Shown: one piece after another, positions 15,531 through 23,890 of the stretch
Position numbering within the stretch: the stretch's first letter is position 1
How the letters are laid out: each line of letters opens with the position of its first letter
Source: Nostocoides sp.
GTDB taxonomy: Bacteria > Actinomycetota > Actinomycetes > Actinomycetales > Dermatophilaceae
Assembly (NCBI GenBank): GCA_016716625.1
Contig: JADJVJ010000002.1
Coordinates: 1 to 27,255, forward strand
Reading direction: 5' to 3'
Length of the DNA: 27,255 nt
Position numbers and translations under genes: made by a program
Notes under the pieces: model-generated
Told to the model about the DNA's origin: nothing
The model's database searches: none
Seen by the model: the letters and a program-made list of their open reading frames with translations, nothing else

Positions 15531-16156
15531 CGGGCCTGGGGGCGAAGATGCCGCACGAGGGCGTACTGCTCGGCGTAGTCGCCGAGGCGGATCTTCCCGA
15601 CGGCGGCCGCCAGTTCCTTGGTCGAGCTCATCGGGTGCGCGCCGCCCGGGTTCTCGGTGACGTATGCCGCACAGGCCGCGGCCTTGGCGTCGGCCTGGGC
15701 CTCGGTGAGCGGTTCGAAGACATTCCAGCGCAGGTCGCTCGGGTGCAGGTTGACGTCATACACGGCGATGTCGTAGACGAGGATCGTCGGCGGGAACCAG
15801 TGCCCCGGTGACATCGACGCCCGGCACGCCCGCATCCCGGCCTCATAGGCGGCGATGTGGTCCTGGTGGAGCGAGGGGAAGGGGAGGTAGACCTCCTCGG
15901 GCCGCTCCAACGCGAACAACTCGTCGAGCGCTCCGACGACCTGCGCCATGTGCGCGCTCAGCGATGTGTCCGGAAATCCCAGGGCGATGCTCCGCCGCAC
16001 CCCGAGGACGGCCAGGGCCTGCTCGTGTTCACGGGCGCGCACCGGGCCGCTGTCGGTGAGGGTGACGACCAGGCTCTCGTGCGGGTACTTGGCGAGCAGC
16101 CCTCCGCAACCCAGCGACTCATCGTCCATGTGCGGGGCGAGAATGAGCCGCGTCAC
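15527..16156 (-). CDS. PIG-L/LmbE family deacetylase
   Basis: Zinc-dependent N-deacetylase of the LmbE/PIG-L family, which removes acetyl groups from N-acetylglucosamine-type sugars; substrate here unknown. The GTG at 16156 overlaps the orn stop (GTGA), giving TRLILAPHMDDESLGCGGLL. HMDDE is the metal motif, usually HPDDE, with Pro replaced by Met. Further motifs are VVTLTDSGPV, LGFPDTSLSAHMAQVVGALD and LPFPSLHQDHIAAYEAGMRA (third metal His, H-x2-H). The 209 codons are unbroken, rare for this window. With WbqC downstream it suggests a sugar-modification pair, possibly for the glycan made by nearby glycosyltransferases. It is too short and diverged to call MshB or Mca. Confidence 0.88.
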   Translation of the reverse strand: MTRLILAPHMDDESLGCGGLLAKYPHESLVVTLTDSGPVRAREHEQALAVLGVRRSIALGFPDTSLSAHMAQVVGALDELFALERPEEVYLPFPSLHQDHIAAYEAGMRACRASMSPGHWFPPTILVYDIAVYDVNLHPSDLRWNVFEPLTEAQADAKAAACAAYVTENPGGAHPMSSTKELAAAVGKIRLGDYAEQYALVRHLRPQAR

Positions 16157-16822
16157 GATGCGTCGTCCTCCGCGCCGAGGGTGGCGTCCCCGGTCGCAGA
16201 GGTGTGCTCCACGACGTGCCGGGTAGCGATCTTCTTGCACTCCTCGGTGGACCGTCCGGGCGGGTCGGTGAAGACCGCCTCCCGGTAGTAGCGCAGCTCG
16301 GCAATCGATTCGCGGATGTCGGCGAGCGCCCGATGCCCACCGCTCTTGACCGGGGCAGCGAAGTAGGCCCGGGGGAACCAGCGCCGGGCCAGCTCCTTGA
16401 TCGAGGAGACGTCGACGATCCGGTAGTGCAGGTGCGACTCCAAGGTGGGCATGTCGCGGGCGAGAAATCCGCGGTCGGTGGCCACCGAGTTGCCGCCAAG
16501 TGGTGCCTTGCCGGGCTCGGGGACCCACTCGCGGACGTAGCTGAGCACTTGCTCCTCGGCCTCGACCAGGCTCACCCCGTGCTCGAGGTCGGCGAGCAGA
16601 CCGGAGCTGGTGTGCATCTGGGTGACGAACTCGCCCATCTGGTCCAGCGCCGCCTGCGGTGGCCTGATCACGATCTCGACACCGTCGCCGAGCACCGTGA
16701 GCTCGTAGTCGGTGACCAGGGCGGCGACCTCGACGAGGGCGTCCTGGGTGAGGGAGAGCCCGGTCATCTCGCAGTCGATCCACGATGCGGTCCGCGAGCG
16801 ACCGGTCCGTCGGCAGCGTCAT
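16153..16822 (-). CDS. orn: Oligoribonuclease (frameshifted)
   Basis: DEDDh-family 3'-5' exoribonuclease that degrades di- and short oligoribonucleotides; cytoplasmic. The ATG at 16822 gives MTLPTDRSLADRIV. A single T is missing just after GTG near 16785; repair restores WIDCEMTGL, exo motif I. The rest is unbroken: VEVAALVTDYELTVLGDGVE, NSVATDRGFLARDMPTLESH (motif II), VSSIKELARRWFPRAYF, and GGHRALADIRESIAELRYYR (motif III with the catalytic His and Asp). The C-terminal extension of about 25 residues is acidic. A TAGAGT hexamer lies 7 bases before the ATG, so a leaderless transcript is likely. First gene of an overlapping operon with the PIG-L deacetylase and WbqC-like genes. Confidence 0.95.
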
Positions 16823-16867
16823 GGTGGCCACTCTAAGGCTCGGCACGGGGCACTAAGGTCGACTGCT
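16823..16867. promoter_or_regulatory. Compact divergent promoter, orn and prsW-like gene
   Basis: Only 45 bp separate the two start codons. The orn strand has TAGAGT at 16835-16830, then 7 bases, then ATG. The other strand has TAAGGT at 16854-16859, then 8 bases, then ATG. The two -10 boxes are 18 bp apart, so each promoter's -35 zone falls on the other's -10. The two promoters should compete for RNA polymerase. Confidence 0.5.
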
Positions 16868-18020
16868 ATGAGCGTGCAGGTCCCCCTCGGGTGCCCATGC
16901 TGCCCAGACGCGCCCGCACCGTTCGCGGTCGGCGATCCGGCTATGGCTTGTCGCTGCGCTCGTGGTCACCGGCTTCGGCCTCCTCGCGCTCTCCGTGGCC
17001 ACCTACTTCGGCGCCACGTATGGCGTGCAGATCACCCTGCTCAGCGTGCTCGCCGCGGCGATTCCGCTCGGCATCGTCGTGCCGACGTTTCTCTGGCTCG
17101 ACCGGTTCGAGGCCGAACCGACCCGGTTGCTCCTCATCGCCTTCCTTTGGGGCGCTCGTTGCCGCGGTACTGGCGGCCGTGACGAACACCAGCGCCCTCG
17201 CGGTCATCGAGGCCGTCAGTTCGGCGCAGGAGGCTCGAGCCGTCACTGCGGTGGTCGTCGCCCCGGTGGTCGAGGGTCCCTTAAGGGCCTGCTCGTCCTG
17301 CTCATCTGGTGGCGGATGCGTCGGGAGTTCGACGGGATCATCGACGGGATGGTCTATGCCGGGATCACCGCCGCCGGGTTCGCCTTTACCGAGAACATCC
17401 AGTACCTGGCCACCGCGTACAGCGAGGGCGGCGCCGAGATGCTCGGGGCGACCTTCGTGCTGCGGTGCCTGTTCTCGCCGTTTGCGCACCCCATGTTCAC
17501 CGTGGCGACCGGACTCGGCATCGGGTGGCCTCGGTGTCCCGTTCCCGCTGGCTGCGCGTGCTCGCCCCGGTGCTCGGGTGGCTGCTGGCCGTGATCGGCC
17601 ACGGACTGTGGAACCTGGCGGCGGTCGTCGGCGGCGAGGGCATCATCACGATCTACCTTCTGGTCGAGGTGCCGGTCTTCCTCGGCTTCCTCGCCCTGGT
17701 CACCTGGGCCCGGCGCTCCGAGGGCCCGGCTCATCGGCCGGCACCTCACGGCATACGTGCAGGCGGGCTGGCTCTCGGCAGCCGAGGTGGGCATGCTCGC
17801 CTCGATGGGCCGCCGCCGGGAGGCGCGGCACTGGGCCCGGGTCAACACCGGCCGCGCCGGGCTCGCCGCGATGCGGGCCTTCCAGGACACCGCGAGCGAA
17901 CTGGCGCTGCTGCGTCGGCGGATGGGTCATACGCCGGTGGATGCGCCGATGCTCGCCGACGAGCACGCGCTCCTGGCCGCTCTGGTCAGGCGCGCCGTAA
18001 CTTCACCGGACTGGCGGTGA
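16868..18020 (+). CDS. PrsW-family intramembrane metalloprotease (frameshifted)
   Basis: Multi-pass membrane protease; in Bacillus PrsW cleaves an anti-sigma factor, and related actinobacterial proteins are of unknown target. At least five frame changes. Readable: a helix LVVTGFGLLALSVATYFGAT, then PLGIVVPTFLWLDRFEAEPT (first ExxE-type motif), LAAVTNTSALAVIEAVSSAQ, VVVAPVVEGPL, FDGIIDGMVYAGITAAGFAF followed by TENIQYL (second conserved Glu), SPFAHPMFTVATGLGIG (conserved His) and VIGHGLWNLAAVVGGEG (second His), with later helices. These are the conserved PrsW positions. The soluble C-terminus after about 17740 (AYVQAGWLSAAEVGMLASMG) is an actinobacterial addition of unknown role. Leaderless start likely. 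The methyltransferase gene follows after 1 base. Confidence 0.85.
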
Positions 18021-18021
18021 C

Positions 18022-18842
18022 ATGAGGCGGCAGGGCGCGCGAGGCGGGGGCGGGCAAAGCCGGGGCGGGGAGGCAACGGAGGGCAACCACGCCACCTACA
18101 CCCGCGGCGAGATCGTCAGGCACTATGCGAGCCGCTCCGGGCTGCAGCCGGGGAGGGTGTGTAACTCATCGACCGGTGGCTGGACGCCATCACCGGGTCG
18201 GTGTTCCTCGACATCAGGGGTGGGCGGGGCCGCACCACCGGGTTATCGCCGCGCTGACGCAGCGGTATGTCGGCGTGGACTACTCGGCGCCGCTCATCGA
18301 GGCCGCCCGCAGGCGCTATCCGGGCAGGATCTGCGCTGGGCGGACGCCCGTGATCTGGCGGAGTTCGAGGACGAGGAGTTCTCGGTCGTCTGGTTCTCCT
18401 TCAACAGGGATTGACTCGGTGGGGGATGACGATCGGCGCCAGATCCTCGGCGAGATCCGGCGGGTAGTCCGGCCCGGGGGGCTGTTCCTCTTCTCCACGC
18501 ACAACCGCGACGTGGCCACCTTCGACCGGCTGCCGTGGCGCCGCCGCCCGCTGGTCACCCGCACCTATGCCCGCTCCGTGGTTCAGGCCGTGCGGCGGCT
18601 CCCGCGGATCGTCCGGATGCGCCGCCAGGTGGTGCGCACCGCGGACTACGCGCAGATCAACGACGATGCGCATGACTACACGCTGCTCATGTACTACATC
18701 GACCGGTTCGCCCAGGCGCGCCAGCTGGGTGAGTGCGGCTTCGAACTCGTCGAGGTGAGTTCGCAGGGGGTCGCCCGCTCGCCGACAGTGAGTCGACCGG
18801 GCCTCGGTGTGGCTGCACTATGTCGCCCGTCGGGTGCCGTGA
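18022..18842 (+). CDS. Class I SAM-dependent methyltransferase (frameshifted)
   Basis: Predicted SAM-dependent methyltransferase, substrate unknown. N-terminus MRRQGARGGGGQSRGG (doubtful) then HATYTRGEIVRHYASRSGLQ. Motif I is damaged by indels: VFLDI then a Gly-rich run and RTT near 18205-18235. RYVGVDYSAPLIEAARRRYP (motif with acidic SAM-ribose residue), DARDLAEFEDEEFSVVWFSF, and after 18415 DDRRQILGEIRRVVRPGGLF and LFSTHNRDVATFDRLPWRRR follow; the order is that of the methyltransferase fold. The last part, VWLHYVARRVP, ends at TGA 18840-18842. The stop shares bases with the next ATG (TGATG). About four frame changes. Nearest resemblance is to small-molecule or lipid methyltransferases; no firm subfamily. 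Confidence 0.82.
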
Positions 18843-20049
18843 TGACCGAGGTCCCGGAACCGACCTGGCGAGCCTGCGGGCACTGCGTGAGGACCTGCAC
18901 CACCACCCCGAGCTCGGTCTGCATCTGCCGCGTACCCAGCGTGCGGTGCTCGACGCGCTCGACGGGCTGGGGCTGGAGATCACCCTCGGGCGCTCGCTGT
19001 CCTCGGTCGTCGCCGGTTGTCCGTGGCGCGGCTCCGGGCGCCAGGTCCGGGCCGGTGGTGCTGCTTCGCGGGGACATGGACGCGTTGCCGGTCACCGAGG
19101 CGACGACCGTCGGGCCGCGCTCCGAGGTCGACGGGGTCATGCACGCGTGCGGCCACGATCTGCACGTTGCCGGTCTTGTCGGGGCGGCGCGCCATCTCGC
19201 GGCCCGTCGCGCCGAGACTCGCCGGGGATGTCGTGCTCATGTTCCAGCCCGGTGAGGAGGGGCCCGGGGGGCGCCGGAGCCGATGCTCGCCGAGGGGTTG
19301 CTGGATGCGGCGGGACGGCGGGTCGACGCGCGGCATACGCCGCCCACGTGTATTCGGCGGATCACGCCTTCGGGGTGTGCTTCGGCCGGCCCGGGACCCA
19401 GATGGCGGCCTCCGACGAGGTCCGGATCACCGTGCGTGGGCGCGGTGGGCCGGCTCCGCCCCGCACCGCACCCTCGACCCGGTACCCGGTGGCCTGCGAG
19501 ATCGTCCTCGCCCTTCAGACAATGGTGACCCGACGGTTCAGCATCTGGGAGCCCGTCGTCGTCACCGTCGGGCGGATCGCCGGGGGACCAAAGGACAACA
19601 TCATCGCCGACGAGGCGATCCTCGAGGCGACTGTGCGGACCTTCTCCGGGGCGACCCGGGAGTTGGCGCGGGAACTCATCGGGCAGGTCGCCGGCGGGGT
19701 GGCGCAGGCGCACGGGCTCACCGTGGGGATCCACTGGGTCGAGGGGTACCCGGCAACCGTCAACGACCCGGCCGAGTTCGGTTTCGCTCGCGGGGTCGTC
19801 GAGGACCTCTTCGGGCAGCAGCGGTTTGCCGAGATGCCCGAGCCGGAGGCCGGCGCCGAGGACTTCTCCTTCGTCCTCGAGCAGGTTCCGGGGGCCTATC
19901 TCAACGTCTCGGCGTGCGCCCATCCGCGGGTCGAGGACGCCGAGGACAACCATTCGCCGAGAGCCACCTTCGACGACGCGGTGCTCCCGGACCTTGCCTT
20001 GCTGCTCGCCGAACTCGCGATCCGCCGGTGTGCCTTGGGCTTTGGGTGA
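18842..20049 (+). CDS. M20-family amidohydrolase (frameshifted)
   Basis: Zinc-dependent amidohydrolase of peptidase family M20D (N-acyl-amino-acid or hippurate-type substrates); cytoplasmic. Starts MTEVPEP, then LRALREDLHHHPELGLHLPR (family N-terminus). After frame changes near 18865 and 19025: VVLLRGDMDALPVTEATT, GVMHACGHDLHVAGLVGAAR (metal His and Asp), VVLMFQPGEEGPGG (catalytic Glu pair), and a lid domain whose GHASAPH-type motif is garbled near 19450. The long C-terminus is continuous: PKDNIIADEAILEATVRTFS, PEAGAEDFSFVLEQVPGAYL and EDNHSPRATFDDAVLPDLA, with the last metal His. About 400 residues when repaired, typical. Start overlaps the previous stop, so it is coupled to the methyltransferase. 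Confidence 0.92.
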
Positions 20050-20178
20050 GAGGCACGTCGGGCGCACGGTCACCTTCCTCCATGGGGACCTGGCATGGGG
20101 CAGAGCCAGCTCCTAGCCCTGCATCCACGCGTGGCCCAGTGAGGTCATGTTCGCGGGCCGCGACGAGGCAGGAGGTTC

Positions 20179-20248
20179 GCAAAATATCCGCCAAAAAAGC
20201 AACGTCCATGCTCGTGGATTGCGTTTTTGGTGTTTGCAATGAGACACT
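20179..20248 (+). promoter_or_regulatory. Promoter and inverted repeat before the HTH/NTase pair
   Basis: An unusually AT-rich patch. TTGCGT (20219-20224), 18-bp spacer, GACACT (20243-20248), then 7 bases to the ATG at 20256, fitting a leaderless promoter. An imperfect inverted repeat (left arm with CGCCAAAAAAGCAAC, right arm with ATTGCGTTTTTGGTG) overlaps the promoter and suits autoregulation by the HTH protein. Confidence 0.5.
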
Positions 20249-20255
20249 GGACCGC

Positions 20256-20768
20256 ATGTCATCCACGGCTGAGACCCGCACGGATCAGTTGCTGACCACC
20301 GGTGAGGCGGCCAGGCTCCTGGGTTCATCGCGCCAGCATGTGGTCGATCTGTGCGTGGCGGGGGACCTGCCGTTCTTGAGCGTCGGGAAACATCGCCGGC
20401 TGCGCCGAGAGGATGTGGAGGAGGTTCGAGCGCGCACTACGCGCTCGAACCGCGCTGACCGGCGTAGTCGGTGGCTCAACATCGCGGTGGCGGGCAAGCT
20501 CGTGCGGGACCCCATGCAGTGCTGGGCCGCGCGCACCAACCTCGCGCGGCTGCAGGGCCTGCACCCGCGAGGCCGTGGCGCGACGTGGCTGAGCGAGTGG
20601 GAGAAGTTGCTCGACGGCCCGATCGACGATGTCCTCGACGTGCTCACCTCGCAGACTCCGCGCTCGCGCGAGTTGCGTGCGAATTCGCCGTTCGCAGGTG
20701 TGCTGAGCAGCGAGGAGCGCGAACAGGCGCTGCTTGCGTTCCAGTCCTACCGGCAATCTCGGGTCTGA
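20256..20768 (+). CDS. HTH DNA-binding protein, candidate antitoxin
   Basis: Intact 170-residue protein with an excisionase-family helix-turn-helix in the first 60 residues: QLLTTGEAARLLGSSRQHVV then FLSVGKHRRLRREDVEEVRA. The remaining ~110 residues (NIAVAGKLVRDPMQCWAART and LLDGPIDDVLDVLTSQTPRS) form a helical C-terminal domain that ends SSEEREQALLAFQSYRQSRV. This two-domain form next to a nucleotidyltransferase-like gene is a recurrent actinobacterial arrangement and recalls antitoxin-toxin pairs. The downstream gene starts within the stop (TGATG), so the two are translationally coupled, regulator first. AT-rich promoter with inverted repeat upstream. The role as antitoxin is inference; an ordinary regulator is the alternative. 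Confidence 0.8.
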   Translation: MSSTAETRTDQLLTTGEAARLLGSSRQHVVDLCVAGDLPFLSVGKHRRLRREDVEEVRARTTRSNRADRRSRWLNIAVAGKLVRDPMQCWAARTNLARLQGLHPRGRGATWLSEWEKLLDGPIDDVLDVLTSQTPRSRELRANSPFAGVLSSEEREQALLAFQSYRQSRV

Positions 20769-21319
20769 TGACCCGCGATCAACTGGCGCACATCCTTCGC
20801 GCTGCGGCTCGCATCGCCAACGATGACGAGATCATCGTGATCGGAAGCCAAGCGATCCTAGGGTCTTTCGACGAAGACGACCTGCCCGAGCCCGCGCACG
20901 CCTCGATCGGGGTAGACGTCTTCTTCGCCAAAGACCCGGATCTCGCGAAGACCGACGGTGTCGACGGCCACCTGGGTGAGGGGCTCTCACTTTCACGAAA
21001 CGTTCGGCTGCTACGCCCAAGGTTGCGACGTGACCCGGCCACCTTGCCCGACGGATGGCAGGACCGTTTGGTTCCTTTGCCCCACCGGTCGCACAGGGTG
21101 CAACAGGCTGGTGCCTGGAGCCGCACGATCTAGCGGTGTCCAAGCTATTCGCTGGCCGGGACAAAGACCGCGAGTTCGTCGCCGCACTGCTGGACGGCGG
21201 CCTGATCGACGTTGGGGTGCTGCGTTCTCGCGCCCTGGTGCTCCCCGGGCATCCAGCTGCAGATCCGGCGCGTCCTGGACTGGCTCGACGCCTACACAGT
21301 CAGCCGCGCCGGCCGCTAG
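20768..21319 (+). CDS. Nucleotidyltransferase-like protein (DUF6036-like), candidate toxin (frameshifted)
   Basis: Begins MTRDQLAHILRAAARIANDD, then EIIVIGSQAILGSFDEDDLP and HASIGVDVFFAKDPD, resembling the GS-x-acidic nucleotide-transfer core of minimal nucleotidyltransferases. After a frameshift near 20985 the segment SHFHETFGCYAQG appears; another near 21055-21090 leads to GATGWCLEPHDLAVSKLFAG and RDKDREFVAALLDGGLIDVG, a conserved block (xPxDlaxxKLxAgRxKDxxF) of the DUF6036 and AbiEii-like families. A last frameshift near 21250 gives WLDAYTVSRAGR and the TAG at 21317-21319. About 180 residues. Known members of these families act as toxins that modify tRNA or nucleotides; here only the fold and the pairing support it. 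Confidence 0.75.
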
Positions 21320-21330
21320 TTCTCGACGGC

Positions 21331-21402
21331 GCCCCGGCAGGACCTCGAACCTGCGACCTCGAGATTAGAAGGCTCTTGCTCTATCCGCTGAGCTACGGAG
21401 GC
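21331..21402 (-). tRNA. tRNA-Arg (anticodon TCT), apparently with indel errors
   Basis: Minus strand: acceptor GCCTCCG, D arm GCTC/GAGC, anticodon loop CTTCTAA (TCT), variable AGGTC, T arm GCAGG...CCTGC. Three oddities: the T loop has 8 bases (TTCGAGGT) where 7 are normal, the 3' acceptor strand CGGGGC lacks one G, and the anticodon stem AGAGC/TCTCG pairs only at its three middle positions. It may be a real gene damaged by consensus errors or a decayed tRNA. Confidence 0.75.
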
Positions 21403-21450
21403 TAGGCCGGTCAGTGTATGCCGTGACCGGCCACCTGCGATGATCCCACC

Positions 21451-22127
21451 GTGCCGACGGTGACCTACCGATGCGCCCGCGTCGCCGGCGCCGGCGCGGA
21501 TCTCGCGCTGCTCGACGACACCGAACGCCTCCGGGCGCGGCGTCGGGCCGATCCGGCGTCCTTTGTCACCGCACACGCCCTGCTCCGTCGGCTCGTCGGC
21601 GATCACCTCTGCCGCGACCCCGCGAGGTGCGCTTTGCCCGGCGCTGCCGCACCTGCGGCTCCGACCGGCACGGCAAACCCGTGCTCGCCGACCTCCCCCG
21701 ACCGCCGCACCTCTCGTTGTCGTATGACGGGCAGTGGGCGCTCGCGGCGCTCTGCGAGGAGGCTGAGATCGGCGTCGACATCGAAGGCATCGCCGCGACC
21801 TCGTGGGACGCCTTCGACCGCGTCCTGCTCGCCGACCTCGAACGCCCCGCCTTAGCCGGCCTCGACGGCGCCCAGCTGACCCGCGCCCGCGCCATACTCC
21901 TCTGCCGCAAGGAGGCCATCCTCAAGGCGACCGGACACGGGTTCTCCGTGGAGCCCGTCGAGGTCATCGTCAGCGCCCCCGAGGACTCCCCGGAGCTGCG
22001 CGAGTGGCGTTCGCCTCGACGTGGACCGGCGGCAATCCGGGTCGTGGATCTCACCCTCGGGTTGAGCACCCACGTGGCGGCCCTGGCCGTCCTCACCGAC
22101 GCACCGGTGCGGGCCGAACCCGGCTGA
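21451..22127 (+). CDS. 4'-phosphopantetheinyl transferase (one frameshift)
   Basis: Transfers phosphopantetheine from CoA to carrier-protein serine, activating acyl or peptidyl carrier proteins. The GTG at 21451 gives PTVTYRCARVAGAGADLALL; FVTAHALLRRLVGDHLCRDP follows. After one frameshift near 21620 come CRTCGSDRHGKPVLADLP (the HGKP motif), LSLSYDGQWALAALC, IGVDIEGIA (metal-binding Asp) and LLCRKEAILKATGHGFSVEP (the W/RKEAxLKAxG motif). These are the Sfp-type motifs in order; about 225 residues is the normal Sfp length. No polyketide or peptide synthetase is in the window, so the target lies elsewhere. It is flanked by tRNA-Arg and the GTPase pair. Confidence 0.92.
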
Positions 22128-22172
22128 CCTGCCGGGCGTGCGGCAACTCCCGCCCCGCGGTGCCCACGCGAC

Positions 22173-22178
22173 TAGTCT
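22173..22178 (+). promoter_or_regulatory. -10 hexamer before the first dynamin-like gene
   Basis: TAGTCT lies exactly 7 bases before the GTG at 22186; no ribosome-binding site is present. Same geometry as at murI, rph and orn. Confidence 0.45.
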
Positions 22179-22185
22179 TGCCCGT

Positions 22186-23890
22186 GTGAACTCCCCGGAT
22201 GTCGAGGCCCAGCAGCTCATCGCTGCCGTGACCTCACTCCGGGCCGTCGTGGAGTCCGCGCGGCTGCCGCTGGCCATCGACGGGGCGGCCGATGCCGACG
22301 TTGCCCGGGTCGCGCTGCTGCGGCAACTCGACGACTACGTCCTGGCCCGTCTGCACTCGCTCGATGCACCACTGCTCGCGGTCGTCGGGGCTCGACCGGG
22401 GCCGGGAAGTCCACGCTTCGTCAACTCCATCGTCGGCACCGAGGTGAGCAAACCGGGGGTCATCCGGCCGACGACGACCTCGCCCGTGCTCGTGCACCAC
22501 CCGGACGACCTTTCCTGGTTCGCCGACCGCCGAATCCTGCCGGGTCTCGCCCGGGCCACCGGTGGGCCCGGTACCCCGGACGCACCCGGCACGGTCCGGC
22601 TCGTCACGTCGCGGGCGCTTCCGGCTGGGATGGCGCTGCTCGACGCTCGGACATCGACTCGGTCGTCTCCGCCAACCGGGCCATGGCCCACGCAACTGCT
22701 CGGCGCGGCCGACCTGGTGGCTCTTCGTCACGACGGCCGCCCGCTACGCCGACGCCGTCCCCTGGGATCTGCTGCGCACCGCCTCCGAACGGGGCACCGC
22801 GGTCGCCATCGTCCTGGACCGGTGCCCCGGAGATCATCGACGATCCGCCCGCACCCGGCCGCCATGCTCCGCGACCAGGGCCTACCCACTGCGCCGATCT
22901 TCACCGTGCCCGAGACCGTGCTCACCGCGGACGGGCGGCTCCCGACAGAGGCCGTGGCCCGGCTCAAGGCCTGGCTCGACGCCCCGGCCTCCGATGCCCG
23001 GGCCGCAGCATCGTCGTCGGCCAAACCCTCAAAGGCGCCCTGGAGTCACTCGCACCGCGTACCGACGAAGCTCGTCGAGGCCAGCCGTGCTCAGGCCGAT
23101 GCCTCGGCCGCCCTCAGGCGCGCCGCCGCCGCGTCCTTCACCGACGCGCGCGACGGAGTGAAAGCGGGGATGACCGACGGTACCTCCTGCGTGGCGAGGT
23201 CCTCGCGCGTTGGCAGGAGTTCGTCGGCACCGGTGAGTTCTTCCGTCAGGTCGAGTCCACGATCAGCCGGTGGCGCGACAAAGTCACCGCGGCCGTGCGG
23301 GGCGGCCCGCCGCCGGCCGAGCACCTCGGGGAGGCCCTGCACAGCGGCGTCGCCGCCTGATCCGGGGCCACGGCCAGTCCGCCGCGGCCGACACCGCCCG
23401 GGCCTGGCGCGGCTCCCGGGCGGCCCGGCCATTCTCGAAGGGGACCCGAGCCTGAGCCAACCGTCACCGGAGTTCACCGAGCGCGTCGAGCGGCTGGTCC
23501 GGGACTGGCAGGGCGAAATCCTGCATATCGTGAGCACCGAGGGTCAGGGCCGGCGCACGAACGCCCGGATCGCGGCATACGGGATCAACGGGGTGGGTCT
23601 CTTCCTCATGCTCGTCAGCTTCGCGCACACGGCCGGGCTGACCGGCGCCGAGTCGGCATCGCCGGCGGCACCTCAGTGCTCGCCCAGCGGGTCCTCGAGG
23701 CGATCTTCGGGACCAGGCCGTCCGGACGATGGCCGCGAAGGCCCGCGAGCAGCTCACCAACCGAGTCGAGGACCTGTATGCCGAGGAGCAGGCGCGCTTC
23801 TCCGCGGCGACCGCGCGGCTCGGGGTCGACGAGGACCAGGCCGGACGGCTCGCCACGGCCGCCGCGGCGATCCGGGAGGAACTGCGATGA
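22186..23890 (+). CDS. Dynamin-like membrane GTPase, first of a pair (frameshifted)
   Basis: Predicted bacterial dynamin-family GTPase. In Streptomyces a similar pair (DynA, DynB) acts in division septa; whether this is the same is inference. Starts VNSPDVEAQQLIAAVTSLRA, then APLLAVVG followed by a garbled G1 loop at 22385-22420 that should read GxTGAGKST, with VNSIVGTEVSKPGVIRPTTT (G2 region) clear. ALLDAPDIDS (G3 region), GAADLWLFVTTAARYADAVP, AVAIVLDRCP (G4 region) follow in other frames. The C-terminal part has helices (RAQADASAALRRAAAASFTD), a membrane hairpin YGINGVGLFLMLVSFAHTAG and a terminal helix DEDQAGRLATAAAAIREELR. At least six frame changes. Stop and next start overlap (ATGA). 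Confidence 0.82.
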
